Shown piece by piece: positions 1-7,931 of a DNA stretch of 16,083 nucleotides (the first letter of the stretch is position 1; the number at the start of each line of letters is the position of its first letter). Source of the DNA: an uncultured Petrimonas sp. (GTDB lineage: Bacteria; Bacteroidota; Bacteroidia; Bacteroidales; Dysgonomonadaceae); contig CAKTUP010000031.1 of assembly GCA_934621705.1 (NCBI GenBank), positions 1 to 16,083 of the forward strand, written 5' to 3'. Below the pieces are notes generated by a model. It had not been told where the DNA came from and ran no database searches. It saw nothing but the letters and a program-made list of their open reading frames with translations. The translations under genes and the position numbers were made by a program.

Positions 1-2005
1 CGCGCCCCATAAGCGGGTTCAAATCCATTTCTTCGATTTCGGGAACGATAGTTAATAAGTCGGACACTTTGCAGATAACATCGGCAAAAACTTCTTCGCT
101 GATGCCTTCTTTTCCCCGAGCGCCCTGGATAAGTTTATACGATTTCAGCGAACGGATCATCCGCAATGCTTCCGATTTGGTGATGGGAGCCAACGCATAC
201 TGAATGTCGTTGAGAATTTCAACGAAAATTCCGCCCAACCCGCAGGTAATGATGTGCCCGAAACCCGGCTCCTTTTTCACACCGATAAGCACTTCCAATC
301 CGTGCTCCATTTGGCTGAGTTCAACTCCCGTTGCATTTCTTATTCCTATCAACCGGTTGAAGTTTTCTTTGACTGCATCCACGCTTGCGACGTCCAGCAC
401 AACACCACCCACATCCGATTTATGAGCGGGTCCAACCACTTTCATCACCAACGGAAAGCCCAATTCTTGTGCTGCATTTATCGCTTCTCCTTCGGTCGAA
501 ATTATTTTATTTTTGGGACGTCTTATTCCTACTAAATCCAACAATTCAAAACCTATCTGAGTAGGTATCAATCCTTTTTTGTTTTTTAATAAAGCTTTTA
601 TTTCGACTTCATTTTTTAATTTTCTTGCTTCTTTTTCCACGTTTGGAGCCACATATCGGCTTTCGCTCAACAGTGCGTTTCCCAACACAAACTCGTCTTC
701 GAAAAATACTCCGCCTTCTTCCACAAACTGATCCATCTCTTCCTTAGCGTTGAGAATTGAAGGTAAAATGGTATAAATAGGTTTCCGGCAACTGTTTTGC
801 TGTTCACGGATTACGCGATAGGCATCGATATTGGAAAACAACCCGGGACTGCCGAAAATAACCACAATTCCATCTATATTTTCCAGATTATCGCAAAAAG
901 TAATACATTTTTCAAGTTGTTCAGCCGTTCCCGTGGCGAGAATATCGATGGGATTGGCTGTGGATGCACCTTCAAACAATTCGGCGCGTAAATCGCTCAT
1001 CAACTCGTCGGGCAATCGGGGAACCTTCATTCCGCCGATGGAAAGAACATCGGTAAGCATCACGCCCGGGCCTCCGGCGTGAGTAATAATCGCGATGCGC
1101 TTACCGTTCAATTTCCGGTGTTGCAGCACGGCGCCTATGGCCGTCAACTCGCCGCGGCTGTTGCACCGGATAATGCCCGCTTTTCGGAAAAGCGCATCAA
1201 CAGCCATATCCGAGTTCAGCATAGCGCCCGTATGAGAAGCCGCGGCACGGCCTCCGGCATCGGAAGTTCCCGATTTCACGGCAGCAATCCGGCAACCTTT
1301 GGCTATAAGTTCCTGCGCGTTTTTCAGCAAAACCTGCGGTTTCTTAATGCTCTCGATATACATCAGGATCGTTTTGGCCGATTTGCCTTTCTCGTACGTT
1401 TCGTTCAGATGTTCCAACACATCTTCAACGCTGGTTTGAACGGCGTTTCCCACCGAAAATACGGAAGAAAAAGAAAGTCCCTTGCTCAGCGCCGATTCCA
1501 GAATAAAAACACAAGTGGCGCCGGAACTGGAAACAAGCGTTGTGCCGCCCCACTCCAATTTGGGCACCGGCGATACGAAAACCGACTGATGAAGCGGATT
1601 CATAACCCCGATGCAGTTGGGGCCGATAAGCGTTGCCTTGTGTTTATCGGCCAAGTGCGCCATTTCCTTTTCCAGTTTTTTGCCCATAGGCCCCAGTTCG
1701 GAAAAGCCTGCCGAAAGTACAATGACGGCTTTTGTATCTTTCTCTTCGAGAAGAACTTTTATGGCGGGCACGCACAAGTTGGCGGGAATAGCCAGAATGG
1801 CCAGATCGGTTTGCTGCAAGTCCGATACGTTTTTAAAGGTTTTTACGCTCTGAATATTATCGTTCTTGGGGTTCACGGCATAGAGATTTCCGTCGAACGT
1901 TCCGTTTTTCACGTTATAGAGAGCCTTTCCACCCGGTTTTTCGATATTTTCCGAAGCCCCGATAACGGCAATACTTTTAGGATTGATGAGTTGCGGTGTT
2001 ATCAT
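1..2005 (-). CDS. ADP-forming acyl/acetyl-CoA synthetase (fused alpha-beta), 3' end outside the window
   Basis: Reading the minus strand from ATG at 2005 gives 668 uninterrupted codons that run off the left edge. Family role: acyl-CoA + ADP + Pi gives acid + CoA + ATP, a substrate-level phosphorylation step in the cytoplasm. The N-terminus (ITPQLINPKSIAVIGASE) is the CoA-binding Rossmann start. A succinyl-CoA-ligase-like region follows, with SHTGA; His258 there fits the phosphorylated histidine. From about residue 455 comes an ATP-grasp domain with MKVVGPAHKSDVGGV (Lys522, His528). The visible end, EEMDLNPLMGR, is near the usual end of this domain, so probably only about 20 to 40 residues are missing. 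No acetyltransferase (GNAT) domain is visible, which argues against a Pat-type protein acetylase. The substrate (acetate or a branched or aryl acid) cannot be read from sequence. It diverges from the DPP III gene. Confidence 0.9.
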   Translation of the reverse strand, partial: MITPQLINPKSIAVIGASENIEKPGGKALYNVKNGTFDGNLYAVNPKNDNIQSVKTFKNVSDLQQTDLAILAIPANLCVPAIKVLLEEKDTKAVIVLSAGFSELGPMGKKLEKEMAHLADKHKATLIGPNCIGVMNPLHQSVFVSPVPKLEWGGTTLVSSSGATCVFILESALSKGLSFSSVFSVGNAVQTSVEDVLEHLNETYEKGKSAKTILMYIESIKKPQVLLKNAQELIAKGCRIAAVKSGTSDAGGRAAASHTGAMLNSDMAVDALFRKAGIIRCNSRGELTAIGAVLQHRKLNGKRIAIITHAGGPGVMLTDVLSIGGMKVPRLPDELMSDLRAELFEGASTANPIDILATGTAEQLEKCITFCDNLENIDGIVVIFGSPGLFSNIDAYRVIREQQNSCRKPIYTILPSILNAKEEMDQFVEEGGVFFEDEFVLGNALLSESRYVAPNVEKEARKLKNEVEIKALLKNKKGLIPTQIGFELLDLVGIRRPKNKIISTEGEAINAAQELGFPLVMKVVGPAHKSDVGGVVLDVASVDAVKENFNRLIGIRNATGVELSQMEHGLEVLIGVKKEPGFGHIITCGLGGIFVEILNDIQYALAPITKSEALRMIRSLKSYKLIQGARGKEGISEEVFADVICKVSDLLTIVPEIEEMDLNPLMGR

Positions 2006-2021
2006 ATTAAGTTAGATATTA

Positions 2022-2041
2022 CCTGCCTGACGGCAGACAGG
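2022..2041. repeat. short palindromic element in the leader of the acyl-CoA synthetase gene
   Basis: CCTGCCTGACGGCAGACAGG is an imperfect palindrome with a CTGCC-TGAC-GGCAG core. It lies 17 bases before the start codon, inside the predicted 5' untranslated leader. It could be a small dispersed repeat or a leader hairpin affecting translation. From recollection only, similar CCTGCCTG palindromes are scattered through Bacteroidales genomes. Confidence 0.5.
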
Positions 2042-2087
2042 GATGCAGTATGTTAAATGTCCGAAAACTATTGTCATTTTGCAACTC

Positions 2088-2095
2088 CAAAGTTA
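2088..2095 (-). promoter_or_regulatory. Bacteroidota -7 box (TAACTTTG) for the acyl-CoA synthetase gene
   Basis: On the minus strand TAACTTTG fits TAnnTTTG. It lies about 83 bases before the start codon. The nearest upstream TTTG is only 14 bases away, closer than usual, so the -33 element is not convincing. Confidence 0.4.
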
Positions 2096-2177
2096 CAATT
2101 TTCCAGTAACAAACATAATTTTTGATGAATTTTATTTTTGTTCAATACACAAAATATATACACAACTCAAAAAATAT

Positions 2178-2185
2178 TATCTTTG
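2178..2185 (+). promoter_or_regulatory. Bacteroidota -7 box (TATCTTTG) for the DPP III gene
   Basis: TATCTTTG matches TAnnTTTG and lies 31 bases before the ATG at 2217. No good -33 TTTG is seen at the expected distance. It also marks the longer upstream-start version of the reading frame (from 2043) as unlikely, because transcription would begin downstream of that start. Confidence 0.5.
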
Positions 2186-2216
2186 CACCCAAACACTAAA
2201 CAAATCTATAACAAAA

Positions 2217-4277
2217 ATGAAAAAAGTTATTTTTATGCTCACAACTGTTTTTCTGCTGGCTGCCTGCACGGGCAACAAATCAGAAACCGCGCAGATATCC
2301 ACCGAACCGGATATGCCGGATTCCACTTTTCAGTATAAAGTTGACCGGTTTGCCGATGTGGAAATTCTTCGCTATTACGTAACCGGATTCAAAAATTTGC
2401 CTTTAGCGCAAAAAGAATTGATTTATTACCTGTCGCAAGCCGCACTGGAAGGCCGCGATATTTTGTTCGATCAGCACAATCGCTACAATTTGACTATCCG
2501 TAGGGTTTGCGAAGGTGTTTACGAAAATTATATGGGTGACAAATCGTCGGAAGACTGGAAGAATTTCGAGACGTATCTCAAACAAATTTGGATGGCAAAC
2601 GGAATTCATCATCACTATTCCGAAGACAAAATTATGCCGAAATTTTCGCAGGACTATTTCGTGTCGATCGTAAAAGGCGTTGACCCCGGCCGTATGCCTT
2701 TTCGCGACGGAATGGCTGCCGATTTAACGTTGAAGGAAATTCTTCCCGTTATGTTCGACGCCAAGGTTATGCCAAAACGAATGAATCAGGCTGCCGGAGC
2801 CGATATCGTAGCCACATCTGCAGTAAACTTCTACGAAGGAGTTACCCAAAAAGAAGTGGAAGATTTCTACAACGCAATGAAAGACCCGAACAACAACACG
2901 CCGATTTCTTACGGACTCAACAGCAAAGTGGTGAAAAAAGACGGCGTTGTTTCTGAACAAGTGTGGAAATTGGGCGGAATGTACGACAAAGCCATCGAAC
3001 GCATTATCGGATGGTTGGAAAAAGCTGCCGCAGTTGCCGAAAACGCGCAGCAAAAAGACGTTATCAACACGTTGGTTGCGTACTACAAATCGGGCGACTT
3101 GAAAACGTTTGACGATTACTCGGTAAAATGGGTTACCGATACCGTTTCGCGTGTGGATTTCATCAACGGTTTTATCGAAACTTACACCGACCCGCTGGGA
3201 ATGAAAGCTACGTGGGAATCGGTGGTGAACTTCAAAAGCGAAGAAGCGTCCAAGCGTACGCAACTTATCAGCGATAACGTGCAGTGGTTCGAAACCAACT
3301 CGCCCATCGACGACCGTTTCAAAAAAGAAGAAGTAAAAGGCGTATCGGCAAAAGTTATCACGGCTGCCATTCTGGGCGGCGACTGCTATCCGGCAACACC
3401 CATCGGCATTAATCTTCCCAACGCCGATTGGATTCGCCGCGACCACGGTTCAAAATCGGTAACCATCGACAATATCACGTCGGCTTACGATGCGGCAGCA
3501 CAAGGCAGCGGATTCAACGAAGAGTTTATGTGGAGCGATGCCGAACGCGAGCAATCGAAAAAATACGGTTCACTCACCGATAATCTGCACACCGACCTGC
3601 ACGAGTGCCTCGGACACGGTTCGGGCAAACTGCTTCCCGGTGTTGACGGCGATGCATTGAAAGCCTACGGCTCGCCGCTCGAAGAAACCCGTGCCGACCT
3701 GTTTGCATTATACTATCTGGGCGATGCAAAATTGGTGGAGCTGGGACTTCTTCCCGATGCAGATGCATACAAAGCACAGTATTACAAATACCTGATGAAC
3801 GGTGCCATGACGCAGTTGACGCGTGTTCAACTCGGAAAAAATATTGAGCAGGCGCATATGCGCAATCGCGCGCTAATCTCCAATTGGGTGCTAGCGCACG
3901 GCGAAGGTGCGGTTGAAACGAAACAACAGGATGGAAAAACGTTTATCGTGGTTAATGATTATGCCAAGCTGCGCGATTTGTTCGGAAAACTACTTTCGGA
4001 AGTGCAGCGCATTAAATCGGAAGGCGATTTCGAAGCCGGAAAAAAACTGGTGGAAACCTACGGTGTGAAAGTAAATCAGGCATTACACAAAGAAGTACTG
4101 GATCGTTACGCCAAACTGGATCTGGCTCCATACAAAGGTTTCGTGAATCCGGTTTACAAACTCGTTACCGATGAAAGCGGCAAAGTTACCGACGTAACCA
4201 TTTCCTACGACGAAGATTATGTGAAACAGCAACTGCGTTATTCGCGCCAATATTCGGTGTTGCCGTTGAAGAATTAA
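2217..4277 (+). CDS. Dipeptidyl peptidase III (M49), lipoprotein
   Basis: This 686-residue zinc exopeptidase belongs to the family that removes dipeptides from the N-termini of short peptides. The zinc site is explicit: HECLGH at 462-467 (His462 and His467 ligands, Glu463 catalytic) and EETRAD at 489-494 (Glu490 third ligand). The 28-residue spacing from His462 to Glu490 equals that of the Bacteroides thetaiotaomicron enzyme, which also has Cys in HECLGH. The N-terminus MKKVIFMLTTVFLLAACTG is a lipoprotein signal with lipobox LAAC, so the mature protein should be lipid-anchored in the envelope, unlike the cytosolic eukaryotic enzyme. I chose ATG 2217 because of this signal and because it follows A-rich sequence and a promoter box. 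The reading frame is open upstream to 2043, but that stretch looks untranslated. It is transcribed alone and ends at a terminator. Confidence 0.93.
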   Translation: MKKVIFMLTTVFLLAACTGNKSETAQISTEPDMPDSTFQYKVDRFADVEILRYYVTGFKNLPLAQKELIYYLSQAALEGRDILFDQHNRYNLTIRRVCEGVYENYMGDKSSEDWKNFETYLKQIWMANGIHHHYSEDKIMPKFSQDYFVSIVKGVDPGRMPFRDGMAADLTLKEILPVMFDAKVMPKRMNQAAGADIVATSAVNFYEGVTQKEVEDFYNAMKDPNNNTPISYGLNSKVVKKDGVVSEQVWKLGGMYDKAIERIIGWLEKAAAVAENAQQKDVINTLVAYYKSGDLKTFDDYSVKWVTDTVSRVDFINGFIETYTDPLGMKATWESVVNFKSEEASKRTQLISDNVQWFETNSPIDDRFKKEEVKGVSAKVITAAILGGDCYPATPIGINLPNADWIRRDHGSKSVTIDNITSAYDAAAQGSGFNEEFMWSDAEREQSKKYGSLTDNLHTDLHECLGHGSGKLLPGVDGDALKAYGSPLEETRADLFALYYLGDAKLVELGLLPDADAYKAQYYKYLMNGAMTQLTRVQLGKNIEQAHMRNRALISNWVLAHGEGAVETKQQDGKTFIVVNDYAKLRDLFGKLLSEVQRIKSEGDFEAGKKLVETYGVKVNQALHKEVLDRYAKLDLAPYKGFVNPVYKLVTDESGKVTDVTISYDEDYVKQQLRYSRQYSVLPLKN

Positions 4278-4278
4278 A

Positions 4279-4306
4279 ACGAGTTGCGAGTTACGAGTTA
4301 CGAGTT
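4279..4306. repeat. four tandem 7-bp units (ACGAGTT)
   Basis: Directly after the DPP III stop codon, four 7-bp units run head to tail: ACGAGTT, GCGAGTT, ACGAGTT, ACGAGTT. Only one base differs among them. A slippage-prone microsatellite or the remnant of a dispersed repeat is possible; no function is evident. Confidence 0.7.
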
Positions 4307-4309
4307 TTG

Positions 4310-4340
4310 ACAAAAATGCACTTATTGAGTGCATTTTTGT
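4310..4340 (+). terminator. rho-independent terminator after DPP III
   Basis: A perfect 13-bp stem (ACAAAAATGCACT pairing with AGTGCATTTTTGT) with a 5-base loop TATTG. The descending arm contains TTTTT. It separates the DPP III gene from folC. The symmetric A and T runs mean it could work in both directions. Confidence 0.8.
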
Positions 4341-4382
4341 TTATAAACCTATTGCCACATTAGAAAATCAGCACATTACAAT

Positions 4383-5669
4383 ATGACCTATCCTGAAACT
4401 TTAGACTATTTATACTCCCAAATGCCCGAATACCAACGCATCGGGCACCTGGCGTACAAACCGGGACTGGATAACAGCCTGCGGCTCGATGCCATTTTCG
4501 ACCATCCGCACCGAAACTACAAAACGATACACGTAGGTGGCACCAACGGAAAAGGCTCCACGTCGCATTTGCTGGCTGCCATTTTGCAGGAATCGGGGTA
4601 CAATGTCGGGTTATACACTTCACCGCATTTGGTGGATTTTCGCGAACGCATTCGGGTGAACGGACAAATGGTTTCGGAAGAATTTGTGGTGGATTTCGTA
4701 GAGAAATACCGCGAACAGGTTGAACCGGTGATGCCTTCGTTTTTCGAGTTGACGATGGAGATGGCGTTTCTCTATTTTGCGGAGCAAAAAGTAGATATTG
4801 CCGTTGTCGAAGTTGGGTTAGGTGGAAGATTAGACAGCACCAACATTATTTCTCCCGATTTGTGCGTCATTACCAATATCGGACTGGAGCATACCCAATA
4901 TTTGGGTGATACGTTACCAAAAATTGCTGCTGAAAAAGCAGGCATCATCAAACCAAACACGCCGGTTGTTATCGGCGAAGCCGGTGATGAAGAAGTGAAA
5001 CAGGTTTTTATCGATAAAGCCAATGCCGAAAATGCGCCAATCGTATTTGCAGAAACGATTTTCGCCGACTTCTCTGCGCAAAAAACCAACAAAGGCTGGA
5101 GAATAAGCACAAGCGAATACCACAACTTATTGAATTCACTAAGTGGCTTCGCACAAGAAAAAAACACAAAAACCGTACTTGCTGCGGTGAGCGAATTGAA
5201 AAAAATTGGATATCAAATTCCGAAGGAAGCGGTTTATGATGGTTTTGCCAATGTGGTGCAATTAACCGGCCTGATGGGCCGTTGGCAGGTACTTCAGGAA
5301 CATCCGAAAACAGTTTGCGATACGGGACATAATGCGCACGGGATCCGCTATATTGTTGAACAATTAAAATCGGAAAAATACGACAAACTGCATATCGTTT
5401 TCGGAATGGTGAACGATAAAGACGTCCACGCCATACTGAGCTTGCTACCCAAAAATGCCGTTTATTATTTCACAAAACCCTCCAACGAGCGGGCATTGAA
5501 CGAAAACACATTGGCGGAGCAAGCCGCAAACTTTGGCTTGCACGGAAAATCGTTTGAAACCGTGCCGCAAGCCATCCAAGCGGCACAAAAAAACGCCGAT
5601 GAAAACGATTTTATTTTCATCGGCGGAAGTTCGTTTGTGGTGGCAGACGCACTACCGGAGTTTATATGA
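4383..5669 (+). CDS. folC: FolC: folylpolyglutamate synthase / dihydrofolate synthase
   Basis: This 428-residue protein is a Mur-ligase-family enzyme. It joins glutamate to dihydropteroate and/or extends the polyglutamate tail of tetrahydrofolate, using ATP, in the cytoplasm. The P-loop GTNGKGS is at 53-59. The second ATP/Mg motif VEVGLGGRLDSTN lies around residues 142-154 (Glu143), and ITNIGLEHTQYLG follows. A C-terminal ligase domain contains CDTGHNAHG and VFGMVNDKD. Length is normal for the family. ATG 4383 begins a typical N-terminus (MTYPETLDYLYSQMPEYQR). Whether it has both activities cannot be told from sequence. No clear promoter was found in the 105-base gap upstream. Its TGA is immediately followed by the stop codon of the convergent lipoprotein gene. 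Confidence 0.95.
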   Translation: MTYPETLDYLYSQMPEYQRIGHLAYKPGLDNSLRLDAIFDHPHRNYKTIHVGGTNGKGSTSHLLAAILQESGYNVGLYTSPHLVDFRERIRVNGQMVSEEFVVDFVEKYREQVEPVMPSFFELTMEMAFLYFAEQKVDIAVVEVGLGGRLDSTNIISPDLCVITNIGLEHTQYLGDTLPKIAAEKAGIIKPNTPVVIGEAGDEEVKQVFIDKANAENAPIVFAETIFADFSAQKTNKGWRISTSEYHNLLNSLSGFAQEKNTKTVLAAVSELKKIGYQIPKEAVYDGFANVVQLTGLMGRWQVLQEHPKTVCDTGHNAHGIRYIVEQLKSEKYDKLHIVFGMVNDKDVHAILSLLPKNAVYYFTKPSNERALNENTLAEQAANFGLHGKSFETVPQAIQAAQKNADENDFIFIGGSSFVVADALPEFI

Positions 5670-6395
5670 TTACCAAATCAAAACAACACGGAAACTGTAA
5701 TTTTGCGGCGCATCGGGATCTTTAAACAAATCGGACGATTTGATAAAAAATGCCACTGTACTTTTGCCGCCGTCTTTGAATTGAAAATCGCAACTAATGG
5801 TTTCGGTAAAATATACCGTTTGACCGTCATCATTTTTACCCGAATATGTATTTACATAAGGCAATATCTTTTGCACTTCGTCATCTCCCTGAGTGCCAAT
5901 AAATACATACCCGATTGCAGCTCCTTCTTCATAGATAAATTTCGTTAGTTCCGGAATATCGGCAACCACCTCATATTGGGCTGCTTTATCGTTCCAATCC
6001 CAATCCTCTTTTTTTACATTATAATTTAAGATCTTCCAACCGGTAGCAATTTTCTCTGTTTCTTGTTTGATAATATCACGAATTTGTGCTTCGGTAAGTC
6101 CTTGCCCAACTGCCTTAATTATTTGATCGATTTGCGCTTGAGTTAATGATCCTTTTAATTCTTCGGCAATTATTTGGCGAATGCGCTCTTCGCTTACGTT
6201 GGGTGGGATGGAATTATTAATAAGCTGTATGATTTGCTCCTGAGTAAGAAAACCTCTCAGTTCATCGCGAATAATTGAACGTAATTCTTGTTCGGTAACA
6301 TAATCTTCAGACGGGGTTGTGCAGGCGTATCCTCCGATGAGTATTCCAACAACAAATAATGATGCAAAAAATGCAGTAAATAGTTTTCTTTTCAT
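5670..6395 (-). CDS. lipoprotein with five helical repeats and a VVLIW-type C-terminal domain
   Basis: 241 residues; I recognise no named family. A signal segment (residues 1-24) leads to Cys25 in GGYAC, a loose lipobox. Residues 33-115 hold five 16-17-residue repeats of the pattern L/V-T-x-x-Q/E-I/L-x-x-I-I: VTEQELRSIIRDELRGF, LTQEQIIQLINNSIPPN, VSEERIRQIIAEELKGS, LTQAQIDQIIKAVGQG and LTEAQIRDIIKQETEK. They should be amphipathic helices, perhaps a coiled or helical stalk. From residue 119 (GWKILNYNVKKEDW) to the end it is homologous to the upstream neighbour, sharing PELT-FI, the LPYV block, FTETISCDF or YTETISCDF, and a final VVLIW. It was probably formed by duplication plus acquisition of the repeats. 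It has its own promoter candidate. Its stop abuts that of folC with no base between. Confidence 0.85.
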   Translation of the reverse strand: MKRKLFTAFFASLFVVGILIGGYACTTPSEDYVTEQELRSIIRDELRGFLTQEQIIQLINNSIPPNVSEERIRQIIAEELKGSLTQAQIDQIIKAVGQGLTEAQIRDIIKQETEKIATGWKILNYNVKKEDWDWNDKAAQYEVVADIPELTKFIYEEGAAIGYVFIGTQGDDEVQKILPYVNTYSGKNDDGQTVYFTETISCDFQFKDGGKSTVAFFIKSSDLFKDPDAPQNYSFRVVLIW

Positions 6396-6430
6396 GACAA
6401 GTGTTTTTTTATAATATTTTCAATCTATTT

Positions 6431-6460
6431 CAAAGGTAAATATTTTTACCGAAAGGCAAA
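6431..6460 (-). promoter_or_regulatory. promoter of the repeat-containing lipoprotein gene
   Basis: On the minus strand a TTTG (6457-6460) and TACCTTTG (6431-6438) are separated by 18 bases, close to the usual Bacteroidota spacing. The box ends 36 bases before the start codon. An inverted repeat GGTAAA-TATT-TTTACC (6435-6450) overlaps the -7 box and may be an operator, or chance in AT-rich DNA. Confidence 0.6.
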
Positions 6461-6491
6461 AAAAGGTTTTTTATATATTTTTTGGTCAATC

Positions 6492-6959
6492 TCACCAGAT
6501 TAAGACAACTTGAAAGTTCATGTCAACCGGTACTCCATCATCATAAAAAGCCAAATCCGACATTTCTAAAGTAAAAGTAACAGTTGAAGGACTTCCTAAA
6601 TTGAAATCACAACTGATTGTTTCAGTATAGTATTTTGTTACCGTAGCTCCATTTTCGACAACGTCATAAGAATAAGTTTTCACGTAAGGAAGCGCTGTTT
6701 TCGAATCATTACCAAATTTATAATATCCCAATGCACCACCTTCATCAAAAATAAAAGGAGTTAATTCCGGCAAATTTACAGTAGCTTGGTAAAACCCGTC
6801 GGTACTTTTCCATACCCAATCTGCTTTTTTCACCGAAATATTTACAACTTTCCACTGGGTTTCTGTTATCTTATCATCCTTTGAGCACGAAGTCATTGCA
6901 AGAGTCACACCCAATAAAAGTATAACCGCAAACAGAGAAGTAAAAACATTTCTTTTCAT
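6492..6959 (-). CDS. small lipoprotein, paralogue of its downstream neighbour
   Basis: 155 residues of unknown function. The signal segment MKRNVFTSLFAVILLLGVTLAM is followed by TSC (Cys25), so export and lipidation are likely. From WKVVNISVKKADW to the final VVLIW it matches the C-terminal half of the next lipoprotein, sharing WK, VKK-DW-W, LPELT-FI, LPYV-TYS, YTETISCDF, and SDL. It lacks the helical repeats, having only a short KDDKITETQ linker. The shared unit of about 120 residues is predicted mainly beta by its alternating pattern (inference). A possible TATTTTTG box at 7062-7069 on the minus strand lies about 100 bases upstream but is weak. Both genes may be surface or periplasmic proteins expressed in related conditions. 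Confidence 0.85.
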   Translation of the reverse strand: MKRNVFTSLFAVILLLGVTLAMTSCSKDDKITETQWKVVNISVKKADWVWKSTDGFYQATVNLPELTPFIFDEGGALGYYKFGNDSKTALPYVKTYSYDVVENGATVTKYYTETISCDFNLGSPSTVTFTLEMSDLAFYDDGVPVDMNFQVVLIW

Positions 6960-7072
6960 AAGTGTAAGTATTAAGAGTTCTTTCTTGATTAATTGACTGA
7001 AAAAAACTGTATTCGTTTAATTGTTAAAACGCATTTCCGAAAGCAATTGTTTACTTTTTTCCAAAAATAATA

Positions 7073-7099
7073 AAAAAAGCCCTTTTTCAGGGCTTTTTT
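7073..7099 (-). terminator. terminator after the DUF937 gene (bidirectional shape)
   Basis: AAAAAAGCCC pairs with GGGCTTTTTT across a TTTTTCA loop. On the minus strand the hairpin ends in a run of seven T. It lies 25 bases past the DUF937 stop, so it insulates that gene from the lipoprotein pair. Confidence 0.85.
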
Positions 7100-7123
7100 C
7101 AGTAAATATAAATCTGTGCTTCG

Positions 7124-7714
7124 TTACTTGATCATTCCCAAAATATCATCCAACACGTTGCCGTCTTTGTTTTTATCCAACAGGCCGCCAACCATATCCA
7201 TCAATCCGCCGCCGCTTCGTCTTTGCGGTTGTCCGCCGCCTAATAAACCACCCAACAAGTCGCCAAGCCCGCCGGCATTGGTATTGGTCTGACGCTTTTC
7301 TTTTCCCAAATAAGCCATAACAATGGGTGCAAGAATTGCCAACAGCGGTCCGATTTTCTGCAAGCTGATTCCGGTTTTTTGAGAAATTCCCTGCTCCACG
7401 GCCGGTTTGTTAGCGCCAAAAATATGCCCCAAAATCTTTCCGCCGTCCTGGCTGATTGCCTGAGAGTTCGCTCCGCCTAAAAGGCCTCCGAGATTTTCAA
7501 GTAAGCTGCCATCGTGTCTTGCATCGTTCAGCGCGTTGTTCAGGCTTTGCGCCCCTTGTTGCGACTGAACGTTTCTTTGCATTCCACCCAAAATGGCCGG
7601 AAGGGCAACGCTAATGGCGCTTGCGGCTTGTCTTTGATCCATTCCCAACTGATTGGCTACGTTGTTTATAACCGTTTGCCCGATTGGGCCGTTTAATAAT
7701 TCGGATAAGTTCAT
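7124..7714 (-). CDS. DUF937 / YidB-like protein
   Basis: 196 residues. The N-terminal two thirds (MNLSELLNGPIGQTVINN..., AASAISVALPAILGGMQRN, GSLLENLGGLLGG) fit the DUF937/YidB family, whose function is not established. IGPLLAILAPIVMAYLGKEK at about 120-140 is a hydrophobic helix typical of the family. A Gly-rich stretch (GGLGDLLGGLLGGG) follows. Near the C-terminus DKNKDG (Asp180, Asn182, Asp184) looks like a calcium-binding loop of the EF-hand or dockerin kind. No signal peptide is present, so it is predicted cytoplasmic. It is monocistronic between its own promoter and terminator. Confidence 0.85.
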   Translation of the reverse strand: MNLSELLNGPIGQTVINNVANQLGMDQRQAASAISVALPAILGGMQRNVQSQQGAQSLNNALNDARHDGSLLENLGGLLGGANSQAISQDGGKILGHIFGANKPAVEQGISQKTGISLQKIGPLLAILAPIVMAYLGKEKRQTNTNAGGLGDLLGGLLGGGQPQRRSGGGLMDMVGGLLDKNKDGNVLDDILGMIK

Positions 7715-7737
7715 AGTGTTAATAAATTAAATTTTCT

Positions 7738-7745
7738 CAAAGATA
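7738..7745 (-). promoter_or_regulatory. -7 box (TATCTTTG) for the DUF937 gene
   Basis: TATCTTTG on the minus strand, 23 bases before the start codon, fits TAnnTTTG. A clear -33 TTTG at the right distance is not seen. Confidence 0.5.
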
Positions 7746-7843
7746 TGCATAAAAACAATCTATTGTAATTTTAGTTTGGAAAAAGTGAAAGTTGAGTAAT
7801 AAAACCCCACTTGCGAAAAAGATGAAAATTAATAAAAATATCG

Positions 7844-7851
7844 TACTTTTG
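7844..7851 (+). promoter_or_regulatory. -7 box (TACTTTTG) for the thyA-folA-amidase operon
   Basis: TACTTTTG fits TAnnTTTG and lies about 80 bases before thyA in the divergent region shared with the DUF937 gene. A TTG at 7811-7813 is too far upstream to be a standard -33 element. Confidence 0.45.
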
Positions 7852-7931
7852 TTTTTGTAACAAAACAAGCGAATAAGCAAACGGCTCGCCCAAACCCTGT
7901 GCCCTTTGCCCTACGCTCTAAGCGAAGAAAA

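Noticed and set aside
1079..2056. Plus-strand open frame of 325 codons
   Set aside because: It is the antisense shadow of the acyl-CoA synthetase gene, whose minus-strand translation has clear family motifs throughout.
2043..2216. 58-residue upstream extension of the DPP III reading frame
   Set aside because: The promoter box at 2178 and the lipoprotein signal at 2217 show that the upstream part is untranslated, and its residues look like non-coding AT-rich DNA.
2724..3446. Minus-strand 240-codon frame inside the DPP III gene
   Set aside because: It is rich in Phe, Val and Arg with no recognisable motif, and lies opposite a well-supported enzyme gene.
7899..7931. GTG start adding 11 residues to ThyA
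   Set aside because: ATG 7932 gives exactly the standard 264-residue enzyme with the nucleophile at Cys146.
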